Source of the DNA: DATKQY01 sp035532475
GTDB lineage: Bacteria > Actinomycetota > Acidimicrobiia > Acidimicrobiales > Bog-793
Assembly: GCA_035532475.1 (NCBI GenBank)
Contig: DATKQY010000031.1
Location: forward strand, 1 to 52,145
Direction: 5' to 3'
DNA length: 52,145 nt
The notes beneath the pieces are model-generated. The model did no database searches and was not told the origin of the DNA. It saw only the letters and a list, made by a program, of their open reading frames with translations. Positions 10,554 to 19,629 of this stretch are shown here, piece by piece. How positions within the stretch are numbered: position 1 is the stretch's first letter; every line of letters begins with the position of its first letter. The position numbers and the translations under genes are program-made.

Positions 10554-11935
10554 GCCCCGCGCCAGAGCTGGCGTCGAGCCTCGGCGCCGCCGACGGCGCG
10601 ATCCTCGCCGCGGTCATCGTGCTGCTCGGCCTGGCGTCGATGCTCGCCCTCGCCGAGACGGGTCTCGTGCGGATGTCCCGGCCTCGCGCCAAGGCCCTCG
10701 AGGAGCAGGGGCGCCACGGGGCGCGCTCGCTCAGCCGCCTCGTCGAGAAGCCCGAGGCGTTCCTCGCGCCGATCCTCCTCCTGGTGCTGATCTGCCAGCT
10801 CGTCGCGGCGACGCTCGTCGGCGTGGAGGCGTCGCGGCTGTTCGGTCCCCTCGGCGTCGCGGTCGCGACGGTCTTCGAGGTCGTCGTGATCTTCGTGGCC
10901 GCCGAGGCGGTCCCAAAGCACTGGGCCGTGCGCCACGCCGACCGGGCCGCGCTCTTCGCCGCCCCCTTCGTGACCGCGGTGATCCGCTTCCCGCCGGTCC
11001 GGCTGGTGTCGCGCCTGCTCATCGGGCTCTCGCGTCTCGTCACGCCCGGCGACGACACCGACGACATCGAGCCGGACGTCACCGAGTCCGAGATCCTCGC
11101 CCTCGCCGACGTGGCCGTTGCCGAGGAGGTGCTCGAGAGCGAGGAGCGCGCGCTCATCTCTTCGATCATCGAGTTCGGCGACACGATCGTGCGCGAGGTG
11201 ATGCGGCCGCGCCCCGACGTCGTCGCGGTCGACGGCTCCTCGACGGTCGGCGCCGTGCTGGAGCGGGCGATGACGTCAGGCCTGAGCCGGATCCCCGTGT
11301 TCTCGAGGAGCCTGGACGACGTCCTCGGCATCGCCTACACGAAGGACCTGATGCGCGCGAGCCGCGACGGCGGCGAGGAGCGCCCCGTCACCGAGGTGGT
11401 CCGGCCGGCGCACTTCGTGCCCGAGACGAAGCGGGTCGCCCCGCTACTGCGCGAGATGCAGGCCGAGCAGTTCCACCTGGCGATCGTCGTCGACGAGTAC
11501 GGCGGGACGGCCGGTGTCGTCGCGCTCGAGGACCTCATCGAAGAGCTCGTCGGCGAGATCGTCGACGAGTTCGACACCGACGAGCCGCTGATGGTCCCGG
11601 TCTCGGAGAGCGGCTACCGGGTCTCGGCGCGCATGCCGGTCGACGAGGTGAACGAGCTGCTCGGCACCGCGCTGCCCGTCGGCGACTGGGACACCGTCGG
11701 CGGGCTCCTGCTCCACCTGCTCGGGCACGTGCCGGGCGAGGGGGAGTCGGTCGAGACGGCCGGCTGCCTGCTCGTCGTCGAGCGCGTGCAGGGCCGGCGC
11801 ATCGGCGCGGTCGGCGTCTCGAGGCTCGGCGTGACCGGCGGCGGGGCCCCGCCGGACGAGGGGGAGCGGGTGCGCGTCGCCGCCGAGGCGCTACGCGCGG
11901 AGGGCGCCGTCTCCGAGCGCCCGGGCATGCGATGA
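10550..11935 (+). CDS. CorC/HlyC-type membrane protein (DUF21 + CBS pair)
   Basis: This 461-residue protein has an N-terminal DUF21/CNNM membrane domain with about three or four hydrophobic helices (residues about 15-150). Two CBS domains follow, with VMRPRPDVVAVDGSS marking the first, and then a C-terminal CorC_HlyC transporter-associated domain (ISARMPVDEVNELLG-like; here VSARMPVDEVNELLG). Members are linked to Mg/Co efflux or Mg homeostasis, with ATP/Mg binding at the CBS pair. It is translationally coupled on both sides through ATGA overlaps with ybeY and era. The transported ion is inferred from the family only. Confidence 0.92.
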   Translation: MSPAPELASSLGAADGAILAAVIVLLGLASMLALAETGLVRMSRPRAKALEEQGRHGARSLSRLVEKPEAFLAPILLLVLICQLVAATLVGVEASRLFGPLGVAVATVFEVVVIFVAAEAVPKHWAVRHADRAALFAAPFVTAVIRFPPVRLVSRLLIGLSRLVTPGDDTDDIEPDVTESEILALADVAVAEEVLESEERALISSIIEFGDTIVREVMRPRPDVVAVDGSSTVGAVLERAMTSGLSRIPVFSRSLDDVLGIAYTKDLMRASRDGGEERPVTEVVRPAHFVPETKRVAPLLREMQAEQFHLAIVVDEYGGTAGVVALEDLIEELVGEIVDEFDTDEPLMVPVSESGYRVSARMPVDEVNELLGTALPVGDWDTVGGLLLHLLGHVPGEGESVETAGCLLVVERVQGRRIGAVGVSRLGVTGGGAPPDEGERVRVAAEALRAEGAVSERPGMR

Positions 11936-12936
11936 ACGGCTCCGGCCCCGGGGCGGGCCCGCTCGACGCCACCGACACCACCGACACCACCGACACCACC
12001 GACACCACCGACACCACCGACACCACCGACGCCACCGACACCACCGACGCCACCGAGCCCACCGCGGGCGGCCCGACGGTGCGCGGGAGCTTCCGCTCCG
12101 GGTTCGTCTCGGTCGTCGGGCGCCCGAACGTCGGCAAGTCGACGCTCGTCAACCGCATCGTCGGCTCGAAGGTCTCCATCACCTCCTCGACGCCGAACAC
12201 GACGAGGACGCGCGTGCGGGGCGTGCTCGACGGCCCCGGCTTCCAGGCCGTCTTCGTCGACACGCCGGGGATCCACAAGCCCCGCTCGCCCCTCGGCGCT
12301 CGCCTCAACGAGACGGCCTCGGACTCCCTCGACGACGTTGACGTCTGCCTGCTGGTCGTCGACGCGACCGCGGCGATCGGACCGGGCGACCGCTTCGTCG
12401 CCGGCCGGGTGCCGCCCGACACCGTCATCGTCGTCAACAAGGCCGACCGGGCGACGCCGACCGAGATCCTCGCCCAGCTCACGCGGGCGGCCGACCAGCT
12501 CGGCCTGGCCGAGGCGGAGTACTTCCCCGTCTCGGCCCTCACCGGCAGCGGGATCGACGCGCTCGTCGACCACGTCGTCGCGCGGCTGCCGGAGGGTCCC
12601 CGTTACTTTCCCGACGGCATGGTGAGCGACGCCCCGGAGGCCTTCTACGTCGCCGAGCTCGTGCGTGAGCAGCTGCTGCGCGTCGCGCGCGAGGAGCTGC
12701 CGCACTCGATCGCGTGCCGGGTCACCGAGTGGGAATGGCCCTACGTGCGCTGCGAGATCCTGGTCGAGCGCGAGTCCCAAAAGGCGATCGTGGTCGGGCG
12801 CAACGGCTCCGTGCTGAAGGCCGCCGGCACGGCGGCGCGTCGGGCCCTGCCTCCCGGCACCTACCTCGACCTCCACGTGAAGGTGGAGAAGGACTGGCAG
12901 CGCCGCCTCGACGTCATCGAGCGGCTCGGCTACTGA
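11932..12936 (+). CDS. era: GTPase Era
   Basis: This 334-residue GTPase has P-loop GRPNVGKS at residues 63-70, TPNTTRTRVRGV in the switch I region, DTPGIHKP (G3), VNKAD (G4) and a C-terminal KH domain for 16S rRNA 3'-end binding (IACRVTEWEWPYVRCEI, then GRNGSVLKAAGTAARR). Era acts in 30S assembly. It is about 35 residues longer than usual because of an N-terminal low-complexity extension made of Asp-Thr-Thr repeats (residues 12-41). The start overlaps corC (ATGA). Its 3' end overlaps the 3' end of the convergent dinG-like gene by 23 bp. Confidence 0.96.
   Translation: MNGSGPGAGPLDATDTTDTTDTTDTTDTTDTTDATDTTDATEPTAGGPTVRGSFRSGFVSVVGRPNVGKSTLVNRIVGSKVSITSSTPNTTRTRVRGVLDGPGFQAVFVDTPGIHKPRSPLGARLNETASDSLDDVDVCLLVVDATAAIGPGDRFVAGRVPPDTVIVVNKADRATPTEILAQLTRAADQLGLAEAEYFPVSALTGSGIDALVDHVVARLPEGPRYFPDGMVSDAPEAFYVAELVREQLLRVAREELPHSIACRVTEWEWPYVRCEILVERESQKAIVVGRNGSVLKAAGTAARRALPPGTYLDLHVKVEKDWQRRLDVIERLGY
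11965..12054 (+). repeat. 9-bp tandem repeat coding Asp-Thr-Thr in Era
   Basis: Ten in-frame copies of the 9-bp unit GACACCACC and its variant GACGCCACC encode DAT-(DTT)x6-DAT-DTT-DAT. The copies are nearly identical at the DNA level, so the copy number is likely to vary by slippage in multiples of three residues. Confidence 0.95.
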
Positions 12937-14938
12937 GCGGCCGCGCCTTGCGCCCGCTCGGCCGGGCGGCACGCTCGGCCTGCGACGCGTCGCGGTGGAT
13001 CGTCCGCAAGAAGGCCTCCGCCTCGGCGCGCTCCTTCGTCCTGCGCATCGGCGGCAGCGCCCTCACGAGGTCCCAGCGGTAGGTGGCGGTGGCGAGGCGC
13101 GAGTCGAGCACGGCCACGACGCCGCGGTCGTCTGCGCTGCGCACCAGTCGACCCGCGCCCTGCGCGAGCAGGCTGGCGGCGCGGGGAAGGTCGATGGTGC
13201 GGAAGGCCGACGGCCCGGCCCGCTCCCGGCGCGCGGCCATCAACGGGTCGTCGGGCCTCGGGAAGGGGATCCGGTCGATGACGACGAGGGCGAGCGTCGC
13301 CCCCGGCACGTCGACCCCCTGCCAGAACCCCATCGTCGCGAACAGACAGGCTCCGGCCTCGGCGGCGAACGCCTCCAGCAGTGCGGCCTTCGAGGCGTCG
13401 CCCTGGGCCAGGATCGGCCAGTCGAGGCGCTGGCGCATCGCCTGCGCGGCGCGCTCCATCGCCGCTCGGCTGGTGAACAGGGCGAGGGTCCGGCCCCCGG
13501 CGGCGTCGACCAGCGCCGCCAGCTCGTCGTGGATGGCCGCCTCGGCGTCGGGCCGGCGGCGGTCCGGCAGGTGCGCGGCGCAGTAGAGGAGCGCCTGCTC
13601 CTGGTAGGCGAACGGGCTCCCGACGTCGAGCTCCTCGGTCTGGGCCTGGTCGGCGCCGAGGCGCGCCGCCAACCCGGGGGGCACCGTTGCGCTCGTCAGC
13701 ACGACCGGCCGCTCGCCGAAGACCTTCTCCTTGAGCACGGGAGCGACGTCGACCGGCGCGACCTCAAGGGTCGGGCGCGCTCCGCCCTCGACCCAGGCGA
13801 CCTCGTCATCGCCGAGCTCGGCGAGCGTGCCGAGCTGCTCGCGAAGACGCCCGGCGACGAGGAGCGCTCGGGTCAGCCGCTGGCCGCGCTCGCCGCTCGC
13901 GCCTTCGGCCCCCTCCGCCTTTGCTCCGCCGGCAGCGCGGTGCAGCTCCGCCTCGAGACGCTCGATGCGCCCGACGAGGAGCGTTACGGCCTCGCCGAGC
14001 TCGCCGAGCGCTCCCCCGCGCAGGCGCTCGCCGGCGCGCTCGCCGAGGGCGCGCTCCAGCCGGTCCGCCGCCTCCATCACCTGGTCGACGGCTCCATCGC
14101 CGTCCGCGCCGGCCCCGGAGCGCCGGCGCCTCGTCGACCCGCCGAGCGCGGCGCGCGCCGTCGCGGCCAGGGCCCGGACGCGCCCGGCACCGATCGAGCA
14201 GCCGAGGCTGGCGGTGAGCACGTCCTCGAGCTCGTGCGCCTCGTCGACGATCAGGGCGTCGTGCTCGGGCAGGACGGCACCGTCGGACGCCAGATCGGCC
14301 CCGAGCAGGTGGAGGTTCACGACGACGACGTCGGCGCTCGCCGCCCGGTTGCGCGCGGCCTCGGCGAAGCACTCGCCGCCCGAGGGACAGCGGAAGGCGC
14401 CCGGGCACTCGTCGGCGGCGACGCTGAACGACGCCCACAGGCGCGGGTCCGGCTCGATCTCGAGCTCGGCCCGGTCGCCCGTCGTGGTGCGCCGCGCCCA
14501 CTCGACGACGCGGCGCGCCTCCTCGCCCAGCTTCGCGCCGCCGGCCTCCTCCTCGCCGAGCGAGCCCTGGGTGCCCGCCACCTCGGACTCGCGTAGGCGC
14601 TGAACGCACAGGTAGTTCGAGCGGCCCTTCAACACGGCGAACGAGGGCCGTCGCCGCGTGCCCGCGAACACGAGGGGAAGGTCCTTCGAGGCCAGCTGGT
14701 CCTGGAGCGCCTTGGTCGCCGTGGCGACGACGACCCGCTTGCCGGCGAGGACGGCGGGCACGAGGTAGCCGAGGGACTTGCCCGTGCCCGTCCCGGCCCG
14801 GACCACCAGATGGCGCTCCTCGGCGAACGCCCGGGCGACCGCCTCGGCCATCGCGAGCTGGCCGTCGCGCACCTCACCCCCGCCGGGGAGCCCGGCGACG
14901 ACCTCGCCGAGCGCCGTCGCGACGTCGTCTGCCCTCAC
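12914..14938 (-). CDS. DinG-like ATP-dependent DNA helicase (XPD family)
   Basis: This 674-residue superfamily 2 helicase has Walker A RAGTGTGKS near residue 50, a DEAH box (IVDEAHELEDVL) and C-terminal motifs LFTSRAAMERAA, ATMGFWQGVDVPG and QGAGRLVRSADDRG. Four cysteines between the motor motifs (NYLCVQRL, then DECPGAFRCPSGGECF) match the 4Fe-4S domain of DinG/XPD helicases. Such enzymes unwind 5'-tailed DNA and resolve R-loops or G-quadruplexes. The start is GTG at 14936-14938, 6 nt after a -10-like TACCAT, so a leaderless message is likely. The 3' end overlaps era tail to tail. Confidence 0.92.
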   Translation of the reverse strand: MRADDVATALGEVVAGLPGGGEVRDGQLAMAEAVARAFAEERHLVVRAGTGTGKSLGYLVPAVLAGKRVVVATATKALQDQLASKDLPLVFAGTRRRPSFAVLKGRSNYLCVQRLRESEVAGTQGSLGEEEAGGAKLGEEARRVVEWARRTTTGDRAELEIEPDPRLWASFSVAADECPGAFRCPSGGECFAEAARNRAASADVVVVNLHLLGADLASDGAVLPEHDALIVDEAHELEDVLTASLGCSIGAGRVRALAATARAALGGSTRRRRSGAGADGDGAVDQVMEAADRLERALGERAGERLRGGALGELGEAVTLLVGRIERLEAELHRAAGGAKAEGAEGASGERGQRLTRALLVAGRLREQLGTLAELGDDEVAWVEGGARPTLEVAPVDVAPVLKEKVFGERPVVLTSATVPPGLAARLGADQAQTEELDVGSPFAYQEQALLYCAAHLPDRRRPDAEAAIHDELAALVDAAGGRTLALFTSRAAMERAAQAMRQRLDWPILAQGDASKAALLEAFAAEAGACLFATMGFWQGVDVPGATLALVVIDRIPFPRPDDPLMAARRERAGPSAFRTIDLPRAASLLAQGAGRLVRSADDRGVVAVLDSRLATATYRWDLVRALPPMRRTKERAEAEAFLRTIHRDASQAERAARPSGRKARPLSSRAAR

Positions 14939-14944
14939 GCGGTC

Positions 14945-14950
14945 ATGGTA
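14945..14950 (-). promoter_or_regulatory. Putative -10 box of the dinG-like gene, leaderless type
   Basis: TACCAT on the minus strand lies 6 nt before the GTG start codon. No Shine-Dalgarno sequence fits in between. Confidence 0.5.
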
Positions 14951-15098
14951 ACCACGGCCGTGTGACGCGCCCGGACGGCGCGGGGCGGGCATCCCGGCGG
15001 CCGCCGGGATGCCCGGCACGCCTCCTCCCGACCGGCGCTACCGTGCGACCGGCGGGACGACAACCCTCTCGCCCGGACCGGCATCGGAAGGGGAGCGC

Positions 15099-16073
15099 AT
15101 GCGGATCGGCGTGCTCGGAGCGGCTCGTATCACCCCGAAGTCGCTCCTCGAGCCTGCGGGGCAGGTCGAAGGGGTGGAGGTCGCCGCGGTGGCGGCGCGC
15201 GACGTGGCACGGGCCGAGGCGTTCGCCGCCGAGCACGGCATCCCCACGGTGCATCCGAGCTACCGGGCCCTCGTGGAGGACGGATCGCTCGACGCCGTCT
15301 ACGTGGCGCTGCCGGCGAGCCTGCACGCCGAGTGGTCGATCGCGGCGGTCGAGGCGGGCAGGCACGTGCTCTGCGAGAAGCCCTTCGCAGCCAACGCCGC
15401 CGAGGCGCGGGAGATGGTCGCCGCGGCCGAGCGCGCCGATCGCCGGCTGGTCGAGGCCTTCCACTGGCGCTTCCATCCCGTCGCCGCGCGCGTCGTCGAG
15501 CTCGCCCGGGAGATCGGCCCGCTCGAGCACGGGGAGGGGCACTTCGACGCGGCGATCCCCCCGAGCGACATCCGCTACGTGCGCGGGCTCGGCGGCGGCG
15601 CCACGATGGACCTCGGCTGCTACCCGATCCACTGGGTCCGCACGGTCACCGGCGAGGAGCCAGAGGTCGTCCGCGCCGAGGCGACGGAGGGCCCGCCGGG
15701 CATCGACGTGACCATGGAGGCCGAGCTGGTCTTCGCCTCCGGGCTCGACGCCGTGATCCGCTGCTCGATGGCCGCGGGCTCGGCGTCGCTGCCGGACGCG
15801 GCCTTCCTCGACCTGCACGGGCGCAACGGCACCCTGCACGTGCTGAACCCGATGGCGCCGCAGTTCGGCCACCGCATCGAGGCCACGCTGGCCGACGGTC
15901 GCCAGGTCCACGAGACCATCGAGGCCGGCACGTCGTACCTGCACCAGCTGCGGTCGTTCGTGCGCGTGCTCGCCGGCGAGGAGGAGCCGATCACCGGGGG
16001 GGCCGACGCCATCGCCAACATGGCGACGATCGACGCGATCTACACCGCGGCGGGGCTCGGCCCGCGTCCTTGA
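15099..16073 (+). CDS. Gfo/Idh/MocA family NAD(P)-dependent oxidoreductase
   Basis: This 324-residue protein begins MRIGVLGAARITPKSL, an N-terminal Rossmann fold, and carries the family EKP motif (HVLCEKPFAANAAEA), where the Lys is catalytic. A C-terminal alpha/beta substrate domain follows. Members oxidise or reduce sugars, inositols, biliverdin and similar compounds; the GGGATMDLGCYPIHWVR segment is common in the dimeric sugar dehydrogenase/1,5-anhydrofructose reductase-like group. The ATG at 15099 has a good ribosome-binding site (GGAAGGGGA) 5-7 nt ahead. A TACCGT box at 15039-15044 could be its -10. It is monocistronic, so the substrate cannot be inferred. Confidence 0.88.
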   Translation: MRIGVLGAARITPKSLLEPAGQVEGVEVAAVAARDVARAEAFAAEHGIPTVHPSYRALVEDGSLDAVYVALPASLHAEWSIAAVEAGRHVLCEKPFAANAAEAREMVAAAERADRRLVEAFHWRFHPVAARVVELAREIGPLEHGEGHFDAAIPPSDIRYVRGLGGGATMDLGCYPIHWVRTVTGEEPEVVRAEATEGPPGIDVTMEAELVFASGLDAVIRCSMAAGSASLPDAAFLDLHGRNGTLHVLNPMAPQFGHRIEATLADGRQVHETIEAGTSYLHQLRSFVRVLAGEEEPITGGADAIANMATIDAIYTAAGLGPRP

Positions 16074-16076
16074 CCC

Positions 16077-16098
16077 GGGCGCCCGCGGCGGCGCGCCC
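16077..16098. terminator. Possible bidirectional hairpin between convergent genes
   Basis: GGGCGC and GCGCCC form a 6-bp stem with a 10-nt loop in the 31-bp gap between the convergent oxidoreductase and addA-like genes. There is no T-run. Short GC stems are expected by chance here, so this is weak. Confidence 0.3.
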
Positions 16099-16104
16099 GC
16101 TGCC

Positions 16105-19100
16105 TCACGCGGGGGCGAGCCGGCCGAGGATCGCCCGGCGGGCATCCGCCACCGCCTCGTCCAGGCGGCCCACCTCCAGCTCGACGGCGCCCGACGGGGG
16201 CGCCAAGAAGACGAGGACGCAGCGCGACACCGGCCTGCCGAGCACCTCGCCGAGCGCGAGCGCGTAGGCGCCGACCTGCAGGCGGTAGCGCTCGGCGGCG
16301 GCGGGGACGTCCTCGGGACGGGCGAGCGCGTCCGTCTTGTAGTCGACGAGCACCAGCCCGTCGCCGTCGTCGAAGCAGCAGTCGACGATCCCGTCGACGA
16401 CGCCGTCGCCGAGCGGGACCGCCACCGCCAGCTCACGCCGGAGCGTCGGGCTGGCCGCGGCAGCCGCGACCACCGGGGCCGAGAGCGCCGCGGCGGCGAG
16501 CTCCACCACCTCCGCCAGGCGCTCGGCGCAGCCCTCCTCCGCCGCCGCCGTCGCCGCCAGCTCCTCGAGGCGGGCGCCCGTCGCAAGGTCGACGCGTTGC
16601 AGGACGGCGTGGACGGCACGGCCGAGCGCGGTCGCGGCCCGCCGGCCACGCCAGGGCGCCGGATCGTCACCGGCCTCCCCCGGCGGCTCCGTGCCGGCCC
16701 GCCCCGCGCCGGCCCGCCCCGCACCGGCCCGGCCCGGGCCGGGCGCCAGCTCGCCGGTGAGCTCGGTGGCGCTCACGCTCGCAGGCACCTGCAGGCGGGC
16801 GACGAGCGCCTCGTGGCCGGCGAGCCAGCGGGCGTAGTCGGCGGCGGTGGCACCGGGGCCGCCCCCGCGGGCGGGCGCGCCATCGTCGCCCGGGACGCCG
16901 GCCGGCCGTGACCGCCGGTCCGGCGTCGGCGCCGCCGGCCGCGTCCCGCTCCCCGGGCGCCACAGCGCGGGCCACCCGGCGCTCGCCTCGTGGAGGAGCT
17001 GGGCCAGCGAGGCGGCGCGCGGCGACGCCGACGGGGAGTGGTGGAGCGCGACGACGAGGTGGTCGCGTGCACGGGTGGCCGCCACGTAGCAAAGCCGGAG
17101 CTGCTCGGCGCGCTCGAGGAGCTGCTCCTGCTCGGCGAGGTCGGCGAAGCCGAGGGTCCGGCGCTCCTTGTTGACATGGATCTCGAACCCGCCGGCGCCG
17201 GTCGCCAGCACCGTCGGCCGGCCGGCGGCCGCCCGAGGCCGGCCCCCAAGCTCGGCCATGACCGCGATCGGGAACTCGAGACCCTTGGCGCCGTGGATCG
17301 TCATGATCTCGACGGCGTCCTCGTCGTCCTCCGGGGGTGGCAGCTCCACGGTGCGGACTTGGTCCGCTGCCTGCAGGTCCATCCAGACGAGCAGCTCGGA
17401 CACGCTGGTGCGACCCGCCTCGACGAAGGCGCGCGCCTGGTCGAGGACGAAGCGGACGCGCCGCAGCGCCTCGCGGTTGCGCCGGCGACCCGCCGCGAGC
17501 TGGAGCACGTGGCGGTCGCGCACCAGCGCCTCGAGGGCCGCGACCGGGCCGGCGGCGCGGCAGACGACGCCGAAGCGGCCGAGCGCGCCGAGGGCCCGGG
17601 CGACGGGGTGCTCCGCTCCCGCGCCCGCCGGGAACTCGGCGTCGAGGCGCAACGAGCCACCGGCTCGGCGCCACGTCAGCAGCTCGTCGTCGCCGCAGCC
17701 GAAGTACGGCGTCCGGAGCGCCGCGACGACGGCCGGGCCGTCCGACGGGGAGCGCATCGCCCGCAGGCAGGCGACGAGGTCCCGGACCTCGGGCGACTGG
17801 TAGACGAGGGTCGTCGAGCTCACCCGGTAGGGGACGTCCGCGGCGTCGAGCGCCTGCTCGAGCTCGGCGAGGCCGGTCCGGCGCGGCACCAGGACCGCGA
17901 TGTCGCCGTAGCGAGCGGGGCGCGACCCCCCGTCCGCCTCGACCGTCCAGCCCTCGCCCACCGCCTCGGCGACGGTCGCGGCGATCGCGTCCGCCTCGCG
18001 CCCGCGGCGCTCGCCGGCGAGCTCGGGCCCCTCGGACGGCCCGCCGAGGACGACGACCGCTGCGCCCGGCGCGAGGGGCCCCCGTGCCGGTGCGAGCGCC
18101 GCGTAGGTCGGCGCCGGCGCGGCACCTGGCGCCGTCGCGACCGCACCGCCGGGCGCCACCCGCCCCTCGGCGTTCCGGCCGTCGGCACCCCCCCGGCCGT
18201 CCGGGGCCGGATCGCTCCCGCCGAGCAGCGGGCCGAAGACCGCGTTGACCCAGGCGATCACGCCCGGGACGGAGCGGAAGTTCGCCACCAGGCGCGTCGG
18301 CTCGCCGCCGGCCACGGCGGCCCGTGCGGCCTCGTAGCGACGGACGTCGGCGCCGCGGAAGCGGTAGATCGACTGCTTCGGGTCGCCGACGAAGAACAGC
18401 TTCCCCGGCTCGAGCGGGCCGCCCGGCGATCGCGCCCCGAGCAGCTGGACGATCTCGAACTGGATCGGGTCGGTGTCCTGGAACTCGTCCACCAGGATGT
18501 AGCGGTAGCGCTCGGCGAGCCCGCGCCGGACATGCTGGTCGCGGGCGAGCAGGTCCCGGGCGTGGACCAGCAGGTCGTGGAAGCGCAGCTCGCCCGCGGC
18601 CCGGCGCCGGTCCGCGGCGGCGACGGCCTCGGCGGCCAGGCGCTCGCCGAGCGCGACGAGCACGAGGTCGACGAGCTCGACCTTGGCCGCCTCGCGCACC
18701 TCACGGCAGGCCGCGACGGCGGCCCTGGCCTCGTCGACGTCACAGCCGGTCCAGGCGGCCCTGGTGCCGACCAGGGCCGCACCCACCTTCAGCGCGAGGA
18801 GCCGCCGCAGCCGGTCGACCCAGTCGGTCGCGGCCGCGATCGTCACCCGCTCGGCGGCGAGGCGGTCGATGACGGCGAGGAGGCGGTCGCCCGGGTCCCG
18901 GCAGCAATGCCGGCACGCGACGGCCTCGCCGATCGCCTGGTCGAGCCGGTCGGCCCACTCCTCGACCCGCGCCGGCAGCGCCTCGATCCCCGGTCGGGCG
19001 GCCCGACCGGCGCGGCCGAGGCCCGGGCCGGGCACGTAGGCGTCCCACGACTCGTCGAAGCCGCGGGCGAGCTCGCGAAGCGAATCGGCGCGCAGGTCGA

Positions 19101-19623
19101 TCGCCCGGGCGGCGACCAGCAGGCTCGTCGTCGGCGACTCGGCGCCGAGCTGGTCGAGGAGTCCGGCGAAGCGGCGCTCGAACTCGATGGAGGCGTCGAT
19201 CTCGTCGAGCACGCGGAGCCGCAGCGGCAGCCCCGCCTCGAGGGGGTGGTCGGCGAGGATGCGCTGCGCGAACGCGTGGATCGTCGTCATGACCGCCTCG
19301 TCGACCTGGAGCAGCGCCGCGGCGAGCCGCTCGTCGCCCGGATCCGCCGCGGCGAGCTCGGCGATCTGGTCGTGCACCCGCTCGCGCAGCTCGGCGGCGG
19401 CGGCCTCGGTGAAGGTGATGGCCGCGACGTTGGCCAGCTCGGTCCTGCCCGAGCGGACGAGCTCGACGATCCGGCCGACGAGGGCGCTCGTCTTGCCGGT
19501 CCCGGCGCCAGCCTCGACGAACAGCGTCGCGTCGAGGTCCCGGCGGATCCGCTCGCGCGCGGCGTCGTCGGCGAGGGCGTGCGCCGCGCCGCCCGAGGCG
19601 GCCGGCACCGCGGAGACGCTCAC
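16105..19623 (-). CDS. AddA/RecB-like UvrD-type helicase-nuclease
   Basis: This 1172-residue enzyme combines a superfamily 1 helicase with a C-terminal RecB-type nuclease. Walker A FVEAGAGTGKTSALVGRI spans residues about 35-52. AITFTEAAAAELRERV, ILVDEFQDTDPIQFEI (Walker B), FFVGDPKQSIYRFRGAD and IMTIHGAKGLEFP follow. The nuclease shows VDGIVDCCFDDGDGL then LVDYKTDAL (the D-X-K catalytic pair) and QVGAYALALG. It lies 6 bp downstream of the AddB-like gene, so the pair should form a double-strand-break end-resection complex. The GTG start at 19623 gives a short Ala-rich lead before the helicase. A Gly-Arg-Ala repeat lies between helicase and nuclease. Confidence 0.93.
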   Translation of the reverse strand: MSVSAVPAASGGAAHALADDAARERIRRDLDATLFVEAGAGTGKTSALVGRIVELVRSGRTELANVAAITFTEAAAAELRERVHDQIAELAAADPGDERLAAALLQVDEAVMTTIHAFAQRILADHPLEAGLPLRLRVLDEIDASIEFERRFAGLLDQLGAESPTTSLLVAARAIDLRADSLRELARGFDESWDAYVPGPGLGRAGRAARPGIEALPARVEEWADRLDQAIGEAVACRHCCRDPGDRLLAVIDRLAAERVTIAAATDWVDRLRRLLALKVGAALVGTRAAWTGCDVDEARAAVAACREVREAAKVELVDLVLVALGERLAAEAVAAADRRRAAGELRFHDLLVHARDLLARDQHVRRGLAERYRYILVDEFQDTDPIQFEIVQLLGARSPGGPLEPGKLFFVGDPKQSIYRFRGADVRRYEAARAAVAGGEPTRLVANFRSVPGVIAWVNAVFGPLLGGSDPAPDGRGGADGRNAEGRVAPGGAVATAPGAAPAPTYAALAPARGPLAPGAAVVVLGGPSEGPELAGERRGREADAIAATVAEAVGEGWTVEADGGSRPARYGDIAVLVPRRTGLAELEQALDAADVPYRVSSTTLVYQSPEVRDLVACLRAMRSPSDGPAVVAALRTPYFGCGDDELLTWRRAGGSLRLDAEFPAGAGAEHPVARALGALGRFGVVCRAAGPVAALEALVRDRHVLQLAAGRRRNREALRRVRFVLDQARAFVEAGRTSVSELLVWMDLQAADQVRTVELPPPEDDEDAVEIMTIHGAKGLEFPIAVMAELGGRPRAAAGRPTVLATGAGGFEIHVNKERRTLGFADLAEQEQLLERAEQLRLCYVAATRARDHLVVALHHSPSASPRAASLAQLLHEASAGWPALWRPGSGTRPAAPTPDRRSRPAGVPGDDGAPARGGGPGATAADYARWLAGHEALVARLQVPASVSATELTGELAPGPGRAGAGRAGAGRAGTEPPGEAGDDPAPWRGRRAATALGRAVHAVLQRVDLATGARLEELAATAAAEEGCAERLAEVVELAAAALSAPVVAAAAASPTLRRELAVAVPLGDGVVDGIVDCCFDDGDGLVLVDYKTDALARPEDVPAAAERYRLQVGAYALALGEVLGRPVSRCVLVFLAPPSGAVELEVGRLDEAVADARRAILGRLAPA
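16693..16737 (-). repeat. 15-bp tandem repeat in the AddA-like interdomain linker
   Basis: Two exact copies of a 15-bp unit (16693-16707 and 16708-16722) and a degenerate third encode a Gly-Arg-Ala-Gly-Ala linker just before the nuclease domain. Confidence 0.75.
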
Positions 19624-19629
19624 GTCCAG

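Noticed and set aside
11965..12054. CRISPR-like array in era
   Set aside because: The units are 9 bp with no spacers, in frame and coding. This is a codon-repeat tract.
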